A stretch of DNA of 64,000 bases, taken from NCBI RefSeq assembly GCF_901709675.1, contig NC_051102.1, positions 3,998,912 to 4,062,911 of the forward strand. The letters are read 5' to 3'. Below are positions 52,961-63,460 of the stretch, one piece after another (positions within the stretch are counted from its first letter, which is position 1; the number at the start of each line of letters is the position of its first letter). The notes under the pieces are model-generated. The model saw only the letters and a list, made by a program, of their open reading frames with translations. It did not search any database and was not told the origin of the DNA. This stretch comes from Syngnathus acus. Lineage: Eukaryota > Chordata > Actinopteri > Syngnathiformes > Syngnathidae. The position numbers were made by a program, and so were the translations under genes.

Positions 52961-53910
52961 ACAGAAACCCTTTTTTTTATTACATGTTCTTACAAAGCTT
53001 TAGTGTTGTTGAACAGTATCGGTTTCTCAGTATCTAACAAATATTATGCTACATTATTGATATTATACAAATAAATGCTTAATATTGAAATAATCTCTGA
53101 TGGTTTTATGTACTTTAAGAATTCTTCCTTCAGCCATCCAGTTCTCATCTCCCCTCACATTATTTTTTTATCAGATGAGCTTTTGTCATTTATGAGTTCA
53201 TGGATTCCTCCCACAAAAAATACGCTTCAGATTGAAACCTTTGAAAGAGGATTGGAAAAATAGCACAGATAACTTTGCAAAGGTGAATATGAATAACTTA
53301 ACAAAAACATGTCATTTTAGATGATTCACGAGATCTACTAGTTTTTGTGATTGTAATATTTCCTTCTATTCCCATCACACTCACACACAGGCATCAAAAT
53401 GAATGCATGCACGCACACACACACATATATATATCCTCGTATGGTTTTGGGAATGTGTGCAAATGTTTTGGCTGCCAGGGTGGAACTATGATGAATACTG
53501 ATGGCAAGGAGCATGGCCGACATACGCACACAAACATGTACACAAACACACACATACTACACACAGCGTATGCAGAGTGCGGAAGGGCCAAATGGCATCC
53601 CCTTCCCCTGGTAAATGCTAATGTGACTAGTAGAGCTTGTTGGCTTGTGAATCAAAGATTGGTTGAGCCAAGTGAGATGATGACAAGAAAACATCGATGG
53701 GATTGTTTATTGGGGTGTGTGATGCAAGTGTGTAACATTCTTTTGGAAGTTGCTTTTTTAATTCAGGGGCCCCAATTGGATTTGCCTACATGAGGTTTTT
53801 TTTCTTCTTCTTGTGACTTTTGTCAGCAATCACATCGCAAAAAAACATTGCATTAATTTTTAGCTGATTATTAATGTGTGTGTTGTAAAAGGGAGGAAAC
53901 TTAAATGAGG

Positions 53911-53916
53911 ACTTAC
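53911..53916 (-). other. rnf220: splice donor of rnf220 first coding exon
   Basis: The minus strand reads CGCT then GTAAGT, a consensus donor, immediately after Glu-Arg and the first base of the Cys codon. The familiar RNF220 sequence stops at this point and the frame then runs into unrelated sequence, which supports the boundary. Confidence 0.9.
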
Positions 53917-54568
53917 AGCGTTCCATGCGGTCCTCAGGGCTGGAGGAAGTCTCTCGGTCTGAAAGGAGGCCAGACACAGCAAAGATCTTCTTTCCGCTGT
54001 CCTCTACGGCCTTCAGGGCGCTGCTTGGTGAGCTCCCGGGTGGGATCTGGGCGCCACCAAAGTCATATTCTTTACCCTCAGCATCAGAATAACGGAGATG
54101 GGGGGAAGCGTCTGGATCCATGCAGCCTTTGAGGCGCTTAGCTGGGGTGAAGGCAGACTGATACCCGCCTGGTACTCCATCTCGATCCTCAGGAGACGCA
54201 AAGGGCCTGAAGGCCCCAACGCCACTGTGGTTCAACATGCTGATTGGTGAGCAGTCCAGATTAGGTGGAGCAAACTGATGATGGAGGTGGAGGAGGGATG
54301 GAGGAAAGTCCCTGTTGGGGAAACCTGGTGGGACAGCACCTTGGCGGTGATACATTGACGCAAAGGTGTACGAACCATTATTAAATGGCAAGTGAACATC
54401 TTTCTCGACAGAAACGGGGACACCAAATGGGCGTGGTTGCTGGCAAGAAATAGAAGCATCGCGAGAAGCTTCAGCAGTGGAAGCCAAGACCATGAGGGCT
54501 GGAGAAGCCAGGGGGTTTGGCAAGTAGGAGGAACTCTCCATCTTGAATGCTGCTCTGTGGAGGTCCAT
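53917..54568 (-). CDS. rnf220: rnf220 first coding exon (E3 ubiquitin ligase RNF220, N-terminal 217 residues)
   Basis: The translation begins MDLHRAAFKM and continues through PNPLASPALMVLASTAEA (residues 17-34), YTFASMYHR (67-75), PPSLLHLH (89-96), MLNHSGVGAFRPFAS (111-125), FTPAKRLK (140-147) and KKIFAVSGL (193-201). I recognise this as the N-terminus of vertebrate RNF220. From family knowledge, RNF220 is a RING E3 ligase acting with ZC4H2 in neural patterning, with reported substrates or partners including Sin3B, Gli and beta-catenin/USP7. The RING lies at the C-terminus, so this exon holds no catalytic domain; it is proline/serine-rich, with a short basic patch at AKRLK. The ATG at 54566-54568 has a good context (A at -3, G at +4). 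The upstream frame lacks another ATG before an in-frame stop at 54701-54703. The exon ends inside codon 218 (Cys) at a GTAAGT donor: 652 bases, phase 1. The reading frame continues past 53917 only as intron read-through. Fish a/b paralogue is not assigned. Confidence 0.95.
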
Positions 54569-54722
54569 GTTGAAGTAGATGAGATTGGTTGAGAAGATTT
54601 TAGGAGGAAGCGGAGGAACTGTTTCCTCCTCAGAGAAACTGAAAACAGACCCTGTGGAAAGGGTCTCCAATAAGAATCGTGAGTCTTGCAGGTCAGTAAG
54701 CTATCTGGCTCCGATTGCGGTT

Positions 54723-54731
54723 TTAGTTCAT
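54723..54731 (-). other. upstream minimal ORF 2 in rnf220 leader (MN-stop)
   Basis: The second upstream ATG in the predicted leader reads Met-Asn and then TAA on the minus strand. It sits about 155 bases before the main start. It is very short, so it may do no more than delay or filter scanning ribosomes. Confidence 0.4.
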
Positions 54732-54884
54732 TACTCTTCAGCAGAGCTAAAATCTACTTTAGTTCTGTAACAGGTGTTGGAATGGACTTTCTTCTGTCAG
54801 GGATGTTCTACGCTTTGCCTTATTCTGTCCGGTTGAATCTGGAGTTGAAGCCCTTTAATTGGAGTCTGTCGTGAGGGTTGGTTG

Positions 54885-54902
54885 TCACAGCGGGTTCCTC
54901 AT
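54885..54902 (-). other. upstream ORF 1 in rnf220 leader (MRNPL-stop)
   Basis: An ATG lies 16 bases into the predicted exon 2 on the minus strand. It reads five codons (Met-Arg-Asn-Pro-Leu) and then TGA. It ends well before the main ATG, so ribosomes could reinitiate. Any effect on translation is inference and depends on the leader being transcribed as predicted. Confidence 0.45.
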
Positions 54903-54917
54903 CTTCCTGTGGTCAAA

Positions 54918-54940
54918 CTGTGAAGAGACAAAACCCAAAT
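54918..54940 (-). other. rnf220: splice acceptor and pyrimidine tract before rnf220 exon 2
   Basis: On the minus strand this reads as a T/C-rich tract (GGGTTTTGTCTCTTCACAG) ending in CAG next to the predicted exon. An AT-rich sequence just upstream (TTAATCTAAC) could supply a branch point, with CTAAC as a plausible core. Confidence 0.75.
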
Positions 54941-55081
54941 GTTAGATTAAAGCCATCTCCTGCTTCTTCCATGAATGTGGTGTATGAAAAAAATAAAATA
55001 AATCACAAAAGCTGCTTCTTAGCATTTTGCCCCAAAAATTCCTTCCCAGTGTTCAATCCTCTAAAACCTCCAAAAAACTAA

Positions 55082-58000
55082 TCAGTACCACCTTCATCCC
55101 TGATTCCCGCACTCTTTAGAAAAAAAGTTCACAAATTACATCTTTCCACTCATATTCTTTGTTGCACTCCAGCTTTATCGAATGCCTCCTGCTTGTCCTC
55201 TATTTTGCAAATCAATCCATCCCCCCACCTCAGAATCCTCATCTCCTCTCATCCTCCTAGCACTATTTCTCCTCCCTCTGCCATCTCCGATCACAGTCTA
55301 AGCCGCTTATTCTTACCATCTCCCAGATCTTACTGGACCGGAACCACTTGTCTCAAGATAAGAGCCCAAACATATTTTTGCCGCCCACCCGCATGCCGAC
55401 AGACATATCTGATAAGAATCGATGAGGTTCAACCCATCAAATAAAGTACATACGATAAACTTTCATGCTATTCTACACTCTGTGCCATCTTTTAATTTGA
55501 CGATTTTTTTCGCTATCTGACCTCCCTTTTTGCAGTTCTCATCTCCTCAGATAGCTCCTTCTCACCCTCCTTTCCTAACTCTCTTCTCCCATGGGTGATT
55601 CAGATGGGTGATATCATATCAGACCCCTCCATCTGCCATCCAGGAAATCTGACTGAGTGAATAAATTAGCTGTACTTGACCTCACGACCCCAGCATCCGC
55701 GGCAACAGTCTCGAATTCATTCTCTCCGGGATTAGATCAGAGTGCGCGATTGGTCGAGCTGGCGTATGCAGACGGGCAGCCAATGAAACGATAAAATAAC
55801 ATTTAAGAGATGTTTATCCCAAAAGGGCAACTTGAAGGTAGATGGTTTTTTGAGCATTAAAAAATGCTATGAAACTGCTGCGGAGGAAGACTTTGGAACT
55901 TGGTTATGGATTTAAAGGTGATATCGTTAGGAATCGGCTCTAGGTAAAACCTGTTACGATCGATTAGTAAACTTGATCTGGGCTTTGGCGCACTCACCTA
56001 ACTCCAACAAGAAAACACGTGCCAAAGCCCAGGGTAAGCTGAGAGGAGGCACCCGGGCACTGTGAGATGTTTTACATTACCGCAAGCTGATGCAGTGGTG
56101 AGAATGGCTGAGGCTAACACACTTTTGATCTGGACTGGTACCATGTGATCTCAGATTACATATCTGTCTCCCCTTTTTCAAATTCATTTTTTGACCATCC
56201 ACACACCATACTAGAATTGGCTCTTTTGTCAAACAAAGAAATCATCTCTCATTCATTTTTCCCATCACTTTTCTACCTCTGCTCTTCTTTGTCAGGTGCA
56301 ACAATGAACTTTTCCCCGTGTAACCTTTGAAGTAGATTGGAGGAGAACATAACATTTCTATTTCAGCTTTATCATCATTTTACTACAGGCCAAGAGAAGG
56401 GTCATTGTTGCATTCTCCTACTAACCACAAAGGAAAAACTTTAAGTCATTTAGAATCTGCTTTCAATGAGGTACAGGGCATTCAACATATTTATATTTCT
56501 AAAAACTCTATTTGCACTTTTGTACATCTCCCCAAAATCAAAACACAAGCACAATAACAACCAATGCACAAACATAATGTCAGTCTGTGCCACTTACAAT
56601 CCCATTTGCTACTGAGGGGATATCAGCCACTCATCGTCTGACAGCAGCTATATGCATTTTATAATAGAAAATGTCACAGGGGAACATTTACCACGCTAGC
56701 ATAATTTGATTACTGTGTACGAGAAAGATACAGCCGTCGCTGCGATATTACACTCAAGGGGTGGTGGGGGGTGGGCAATTTGTGTCAAACGTGTACTTAA
56801 AGTGACTGTTTTACCAATGTAGAAATTGCTGTGTCAACATTGATGCACCTCATCAAATGAGACGTGTTGCAGATTGTATTTGTGATACATCCAAGATTAT
56901 TAACTTTGATGTTATTACTTGTTGAATGTATCAGAAACACAAATGAAAGATTTTGGAATAGTTAACGGACATGATCAGGGAGAGATTGGTGGGTCGGCTT
57001 TTTCGAACTTTCAGTTTTGATTAAAGCGTTGTACACACAGATTTTTCTACTTGTTAACCTTCTAAAATGTCAGATTTCCACTCGTGGTAATCAAAGGAAT
57101 AAAAAAAATGCATTTGGAGAGTGAAGTCAAGACAAATACTTTTTAGTTTTCCTACATCTGGCTCCAACAAGCTACATTATCATGGCAGGATAGACCGAGT
57201 CACAAAGGACCCAGTAGTCCAGAACCTGCCTTTTTCATGGAATCATTTTGGTCTGTCAAGAGGATTACTTCAAGAGGCCAACATCTCTGGAACATCTCTG
57301 CCAAAGAACAACATGCATGTTTGATGACTCAGGCCAAGTGCCAGTGCAGCACTGGCCTGGAGTCTCTGAGACCATCCTCCGATTGAGCCGCCTGCCGGCC
57401 AGCATTCAGTTTCTGCATGTTCCGCGAGCTGTTTTTCCTTTCTTCTCTTTTCCACTCTGACTCCCTCACCTGTGTCCACCAGTTTTATTTGTCTAGCATT
57501 TGAGTTTCACTCCCCCAGCCACTTCATCTAGCTCATCCCAGGGGGATCCCAAAGCATTGTAAAATTCTGTTCAACTATATGTCAACAGCTATGGTGAAGC
57601 TGTTTTTCGAGGATGGAGATGGCTGACCAAAAGTGAAAGTGACAATTTTACAAAGATTTTGAAATATGATAAATATAATATGAATTTTCTATCCTGATGT
57701 GTACCGACCTCAGAATTAAATTAATACATCGCCCAAAATCTGTGCCAGCAACTTTGCGTGATCTTCCTCTTCCCTGGCATCTCCACTTTCAGATTGATCA
57801 GAGCATTCTGCATTTTAACCACCACACAAATCCAACACAAACATTTTATGGTGTACTGTTAACCTCTTTTATTATTAAAAGAACACAGAATACAGGTGGA
57901 GGTACTTAACATGTGATCTCAATAAATGATCACTTCTTAGGTGCATTGCTTGAAACCAAGTATGACATTTGGGGTACAACGTAGAATGACGAGAAGTCAT

Positions 58001-60493
58001 CACACTGACCGCACTGTGTGAGTTTCTCAAGAGTTATCACCGTCTGTTGGTTTGGTAGCAATGGCAAGACTATTTTATCACTGCTCTGCTTAGTGGCTAA
58101 TAAATGTTATGGACAAATGCAACCAAACACCGAGACGCTTTCAGTGTAAGGTGGTTAAGTTTTACTGCGCAACTTCCAGGCAGCTGCAAGCAGATGTAGT
58201 ATTCAATTTTGGGATGGATTTGGATAGTTAGGCCTTTGCTGAAAGTTTAATAATGCACGATATGATATCAAACCTTCAGTCAACAACTTCCATGCACAGG
58301 CATCAAAATATTACAGTAAGGTTTCATACGGCACATGCAAACAGCATAATCGTGTGAGCTTGGTAATGATATTCCGCTCGCTAAATCAATACAGATTTGT
58401 ACAAACCAAGCGGGCTAACATGCTATACAGCATGTGCCACAGCTAAAGGCGCCTCAGCTTGCTGAGAGCGGAAATAATATGACGAAGCAGGTGCAAAATA
58501 TCTTTCTTTATGTGCTAGCGATGTGATAAAGGCTAACATGGAATAACCTTAGCAATAAGAAAATAGGATTTAAAGACTAAGACTCTGGGGATATTTGGAG
58601 ACACAGTGTCATGCCCTGGGCCTGGGGCAAGGATTTCTATTCATACCCAGTTCACAGGACACGAATCACAAAGCGTTCACTGACAAATAAATCATTTCTC
58701 CTGGTCACTGTACAGCAAAATCAGTATGGCCTCCAAGCGACAAGTCGCCCGCTGCAAACGACCCCGACAAGCTGACAGATGACACCAGCGCCTTTGCTGA
58801 CTGACAGGTGAGCTCGCCGTCTGCCCTTTACGAGCGCCGCTGAGTGAGCGTGTGTGGCACTCTGTCGCCCTGCGATGACTCTTTATTGCCACGTTACGTT
58901 GGCGTGCACAGCAGCGGTCACTAATCTCACAGGCAGACAGGAGGCTCGCTGTCTACTTTGAACAACAAGCTACATCCAAGCCGATTAAATCTAACAAGGC
59001 AAAACTCTTCTCTAATGTTCCTCAATTATGGAGTTAATATGGTTGATTACAACTAACGAAAACTACACTGATCCTGATGCCTCTTCTAGGTCAAATTTCA
59101 GGAGAAGACAAGAATACGGTCGGTAGGGCGTGATGCTCTGTAATGAGAATCAAATCTTTATATTTACTTACCACAATGCAGCCAAGTGTGCAATGTGGAT
59201 ATCATATTGGTGAAATGATCACATGCAGGGTGGTGCTTGAGTGTGTGTGTGGTAGGATCAGGCTCCTTGTATCATCTCCTGTCTGGATGCCCAGCTGGCG
59301 TCCGGGAGAAAAATGATAAGTAATCTACACAGATTCTGACTTCTTAGAATCGATGTGCGCCGGCGTATGTGTGTGAGTGCACGCACAACAAGTAATTGAC
59401 AAATGAACGACGAAACCTGAGAGAGAGAGAGAAAAAGACACCCAACGATAGAGAAAGTATATCCGACATCCGACACAACTCCTTCCCCCTCATTAGGCTG
59501 CTTGGCTGACTTTCTCTTGTTGCCAGCGATATTCACCCCATAACAGCCCCAACAACTGCATTAGTAGTCCCTGCCGCCTCCAATGCAATCAAACCATTAA
59601 ACACAGTGTGCAGATCACCTCCATGGAGTGATTTCTTTCCAATAGAAAATGACTGAACTCGAGCTACTCCCCTTTCCTGTCATCAATAAAGATAATAATT
59701 TGATTTACAATCAACTCCCAGCAGTTTTCCCTCTTTTTGGGGGACAATTATCGCATAGTCAACTTGTGTAACTAAAAATAAAATTGGCAAAATATTTTGA
59801 AAATAAGTAGAGACATTTTTAAAAAAAAAATGATGTTGGACTAAGCAAGATTGCATCAAAAATGCAATCTGCAGACTGCAATTGCTTGGGGAAAATGAAA
59901 AATATTAAGCCATAGAAAGCTTGCAATATACTATTCATTAAATTAATACATCAGGCTTGATGATAGTGATTGTAAGAAGAGAAGTAGAAAGTTTTGGGAG
60001 GCGCAAAGCACGCAGCAAGTATTTCCCTGCAGAGCGTGTGTTCCAGCACTTATTTACCCGTGCACGCCTTGATTTCAATTACATTCCGCTTGTCAAATTA
60101 GCTCGCGTGTGCTGCGTTTATTAACGCAACACAATAATAAAACGTACACCTGAGAGAAGGAGGAGAGGAGGGGGTTGAAGAACTCAGGAGTTGCGTATAA
60201 TAAAGAATGAGGAATTAGTGCATAAGACTTAATAGACTTGGGGTGGGGGTGAGAGGAGGGGGGGTTATCAAATAAGTCGCGAGTGAGCGATCTCTGCTTA
60301 ATTTACTGTCCGTGTCATGATGGGTTAATGCGCGCAATGATGCGTCAATATGTTCCCAAATATGAGCATATTGAAAAATAATTGTGAATTTATGGAATGT
60401 TTTATTTCGTATGTCTATTGAGCAGAAACAAATTAATCGCCGTGGCATGCACGTCCATGGAAGTCTAAAACGTTTTTTGAGTATTTTTTTGTC
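55082..60493. other. non-coding segment of predicted rnf220 intron 1
   Basis: Mostly unique sequence. 55680-55820 is moderately GC-rich with two CCAAT boxes in opposite senses, and 60030-60350 holds short CG-containing and homeobox-like motifs. No exon is recognised. Confidence 0.45.
55992..56003 (-). other. possible alternative splice donor in rnf220 intron 1
   Basis: The minus strand reads GTTAG then GTGAGTGC, a near-consensus donor with the last exonic base at 55998. It could end an alternative first exon, but the sequence just upstream is not notably CpG-rich. It may be a chance site. Confidence 0.2.
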
Positions 60494-60519
60494 TTATTAT
60501 TATTATTATTATTATTATA
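60494..60519 (+). repeat. (TTA)n trinucleotide microsatellite
   Basis: About eight TTA units in predicted intron 1. Confidence 0.92.
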
Positions 60520-61224
60520 CAAAAATAGTTTTAAACAGGAGCGTGGTTAGAGAAACGCACTTGCTCAAATTAGGGGGGGTTTACGCATACGGAACCCCTA
60601 CCCCCTTCCACGCCCCTCAATGGACGTTCTGTGTTCTGGGATTCCAATTGAAACAAACTTCTCACTCAGCCATCGACCCGGGATAGAGGTGCGAAATGGA
60701 CATTAATTTTAGTTCACTTCTCGCTGCACAGAGCATGGAGCCACGGAGATCAATGACAAGCAATAAAAACTGACTGCACGGGGTTCGAAAATAAATCATC
60801 ATTTGCTGCTTTTCGGGATTTTTCCCCCTTCCCGTGCGAATGAAAAAAAAAAAAAAAGCGGGCCGACATTATATATTATCGGTCCAAATCAATAAAATGA
60901 TCGAAGTACACCTTGAAGGAAGATATTTCAGAAAATCTAAATCGCAAACGGTTGGTTAAAAAATAATCTACATTTGTTTTTATATTTCTGGATATTGGGT
61001 ATGATTATTTATTTGCTTCGCTCAAGACTAATACACGTACGTGTAGAAAAATGTTTTCAAAATTTGCAGATGGCTCCTTGAAAACAAGGAGATCACTAAA
61101 CCTGGAAGTCAGTTTAATTTGAAAGAAAGGCGTTGGTCTATAAATCACTCCGGCTGGAAACGTAAATGGAGAAATAATAACCTGCATGCACTGACACGCA
61201 CACATCTTGACATCTTGAACTAGA

Positions 61225-61320
61225 AAAAATGCCACGTGAAAATGACCTTCATTATTTTTAAATTACCTCGCCTTTTTAAATCATGATTAATATGCATTAA
61301 AATAATAATTTACAGTAATT
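61225..61320. promoter_or_regulatory. candidate enhancer-like AT-rich block in intron 1
   Basis: CCACGTGAAAATGACC (E-box CACGTG), TTTAAATTACCTCGCC and AAATCATGATTAATATGCAT (POU/homeodomain-like) lie close together. No coding content. Confidence 0.22.
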
Positions 61321-61903
61321 CTAGAGGTTAAGCAGATTTTATCCATCGTATACAAATATGGATCGTTTGCCTGCATTTCAGCTGATTTTTTTTAACTCGT
61401 ATTAAGAGAATATTATTTGGTATTATTGTCATATGAAATTAAAGAAAATGTAATTACTTCTTTTAATTAAAAAAATTCTGTTTGTGTTTCACATGAAGTC
61501 AGTGAAATTGTTCATTTTCATTTCTTCTGACTTGGCGTTACGTTTAATGAAAAAAAATACAACTTTTTCAACAGCCGGTCCCGGTGCAGTGAATGCGAGC
61601 CATATAGCCTTCCGATAATAACTATTACCACACATTCAAAAGATGAGTGTCGTCTAGTCGAGTACATTTAGTTGGAAATTAAACAGGCTTGCGCGGTCGT
61701 TACAAGACAGGGTTGGTTGATCCGACAATCAATAAATCAATTTCAAGTCATCCATCACTGAAATCAAAGTAATGATCACTTGAGGCATATGCCGGTTTAT
61801 CGTTTCTTCTTTTTTAAATTTTAAATGTAATGCTGTTGATGACCTCTTTTAGTGCAACTCCGCTTCCTCTTTTGAGTCTTTATAATCAAATGCAGAATTT
61901 ATA

Positions 61904-61940
61904 CACATCTACTTTTAGTATATATACTAAAAGTGATGTG
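61904..61940. repeat. 37-base near-perfect palindrome centred on TATATA
   Basis: The inner 24 bases (61911-61934) are a perfect palindrome with half-site ACTTTTAGTATA. The outer CACATC and GATGTG also pair, leaving a single unpaired T at 61910. It lies in predicted rnf220 intron 1, about 1.5 kb downstream of the candidate donor. Confidence 0.85.
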
Positions 61941-63052
61941 CACCTTTGCGAATAATGTTGCGGTTGAAGAACAAACACGGCAGAAAATTAGAATAAGGGA
62001 AGAGTCACCCGTCTTAAATCGATCAGTAGCTATTGCCCTCCATTGAAATAAAAAAAATGTGAATTGTCAAAAGAGGAAAAAAAGAACAAGTCCATCATAT
62101 TTTGTAATATGGGACTATAACTTTCTTTGCTTTGTAAAACGGGGTAAAGTCAAGGTGCTTTGCAACGACAAAAAAAGTGATAAATCTTATTAAAAGTCAA
62201 CGAAATTAATCATCCACAAGACGCGCATTTAAAATACCCTCGAATTGTGGATCCGATAAAAGTGACAGCTTACAAAAGGGAGGTGGTTTTTAGGGATGCC
62301 GATTTTGGCTTGCGGTGCCCGGCCACGAATCTGGAAGCCCCGGGAGGCTTCCTCCGGCTTGACGCTACTTGTTTGGAAGGGGGGTGGGGGGTAAATTATA
62401 GCTGCTCCCAGTTAACAGGTGTCTCCCGACTCGAGGCCTTTGTAAGTGTACGCGTGAGGTGGAAACGTGCACGTGCATGATTGTGACGCGACATTATTTC
62501 CAATTAATTTGTTGCAATTGTGTTAGACACTTAGCAGAAACTAACGCTATTTTGTTTCGTTTTTGTAAAGGTTTGTTTTTAAAGTGAATTTGCGTTAAAA
62601 ACATTTTAAAATGCCTAACAAGATCAGTAGAGAACCTCACTACATTTTTATGGTCCAAAATTTGGAAATGTTCTTGATTAAAAACAGAGCATGCTGCGCG
62701 TCGAAGCCATATGTCACCATTAAAAACTGTTTATTGCGCATACGCATTTGTAATTTTAAAAAAATGTGACTGCATGAACTAGAAGCCCTGCTGTGGACCA
62801 AATGTAAATATAAAACAGTCAAATGGGGTCTAACTTTTTCATTTTCATTTATTAAGGCCATGGAATATTAATTATTCGATATTTTGTCCGAAAATAACAC
62901 GGGGTGTCAAAAACAATTCGCACTTGCCATATCCTGCTTTTCCCCAAAAACGCAATGTGTAGGCGTTAAATATATATTACTTTGTTTTGTTTTTTATCAA
63001 GTATTTAAAAGTATATTTAGCCAAACTGTATTACTGACGGGATGACAATACA

Positions 63053-63215
63053 CACAACACACACACACACACACTCATACGCGCCCGTGCACACACTCAT
63101 ACGCGCCCGCGCACACGCACGCACACCATAATCCTCATCAAGTGTTTTCAGGAGAACACGTTCTAGTTTTGGAACCTGACAAGTGCATTTACGCACGCGC
63201 GCGCACGCAACACAA
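63053..63215 (+). repeat. CA/CG alternating tract with a 22-base tandem duplication
   Basis: A CA run leads into ACACTCATACGCGCCCG-containing units at 63071-63092 and 63093-63114, which differ at one base. A further GCACACGCACGCAC stretch and ACGCACGCGCGCGCACGC follow near 63191-63208. The alternating pattern with CG steps favours Z-DNA. It lies within 400 bases of the candidate first-exon donor. Confidence 0.88.
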
Positions 63216-63460
63216 ACAAACAAACACTCACGCACACACCTAAAGCAATATAAACGGACATGAACACACACCCAGATGGTCTGAGTCCAAAGGGACACAG
63301 TGACTTGGCGTGACTTTCTCCCCTTTTTCACCCACTAGAGTTAAACGCACAGTCCGCCCTAAAAACGACTGACAGATCCTCTCAAAAGAAACAGAAACTG
63401 CACAAAAACTAACTTCCTAAGCTTTAAACTCGGAAAGTAGGCAAATAAAGTATTACTCAC

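Larger units (their letters stand above)
1..53916 (-). other. rnf220: rnf220 intron 2, 5' part (continues left beyond window)
   Basis: Everything downstream of the exon 2 donor on the minus strand lacks recognisable RNF220 sequence. I looked for the expected next exon (cysteine-rich, ICPICQ-type zinc-binding motif) by eye and did not find it. RNF220 genes in other vertebrates have very long introns, so a single intron is plausible. A nested gene or short exon could have been missed. Repeats and possible regulatory blocks within it are listed separately. Confidence 0.7.
54569..54917 (-). other. rnf220: rnf220 exon 2, 5' UTR portion
   Basis: This is the 349-base stretch between the best splice acceptor and the MDLHR start codon. 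On the minus strand the acceptor is a pyrimidine-rich run ending TTTTGTCTCTTCACAG, with the exon starting at 54917. The leader contains two short upstream ORFs, annotated separately, and the main frame is closed by a stop at 54701-54703. The acceptor looks clearly better than the weak AG sites nearer the ATG, which lack a pyrimidine tract. A transcript could still use another acceptor. Confidence 0.75.
54918..63460 (-). other. rnf220: predicted rnf220 intron 1
   Basis: This is about 8.5 kb between the candidate first-exon donor and the exon 2 acceptor. I see no coding sequence in it; the short open frames look like chance. It contains an alternative donor near 55997, a pair of CCAAT boxes near 55750-55785, a TTA microsatellite, AT-rich enhancer-like sequence near 61225-61320, a long palindrome at 61904, and an alternating CA/CG tract near 63050-63215. 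The span depends on the first exon being correctly placed. Confidence 0.5.

Noticed and set aside
53786-53916. Extension of the rnf220 frame beyond Cys218
   Set aside because: The family match ends exactly at a consensus GTAAGT donor; the added residues are lysine-rich intron read-through.
54569-54670. Thirty-four-residue N-terminal extension of rnf220
   Set aside because: The proposed first codon is TTG, not ATG. There is an in-frame stop at 54701-54703, and the known protein begins at MDLHR.
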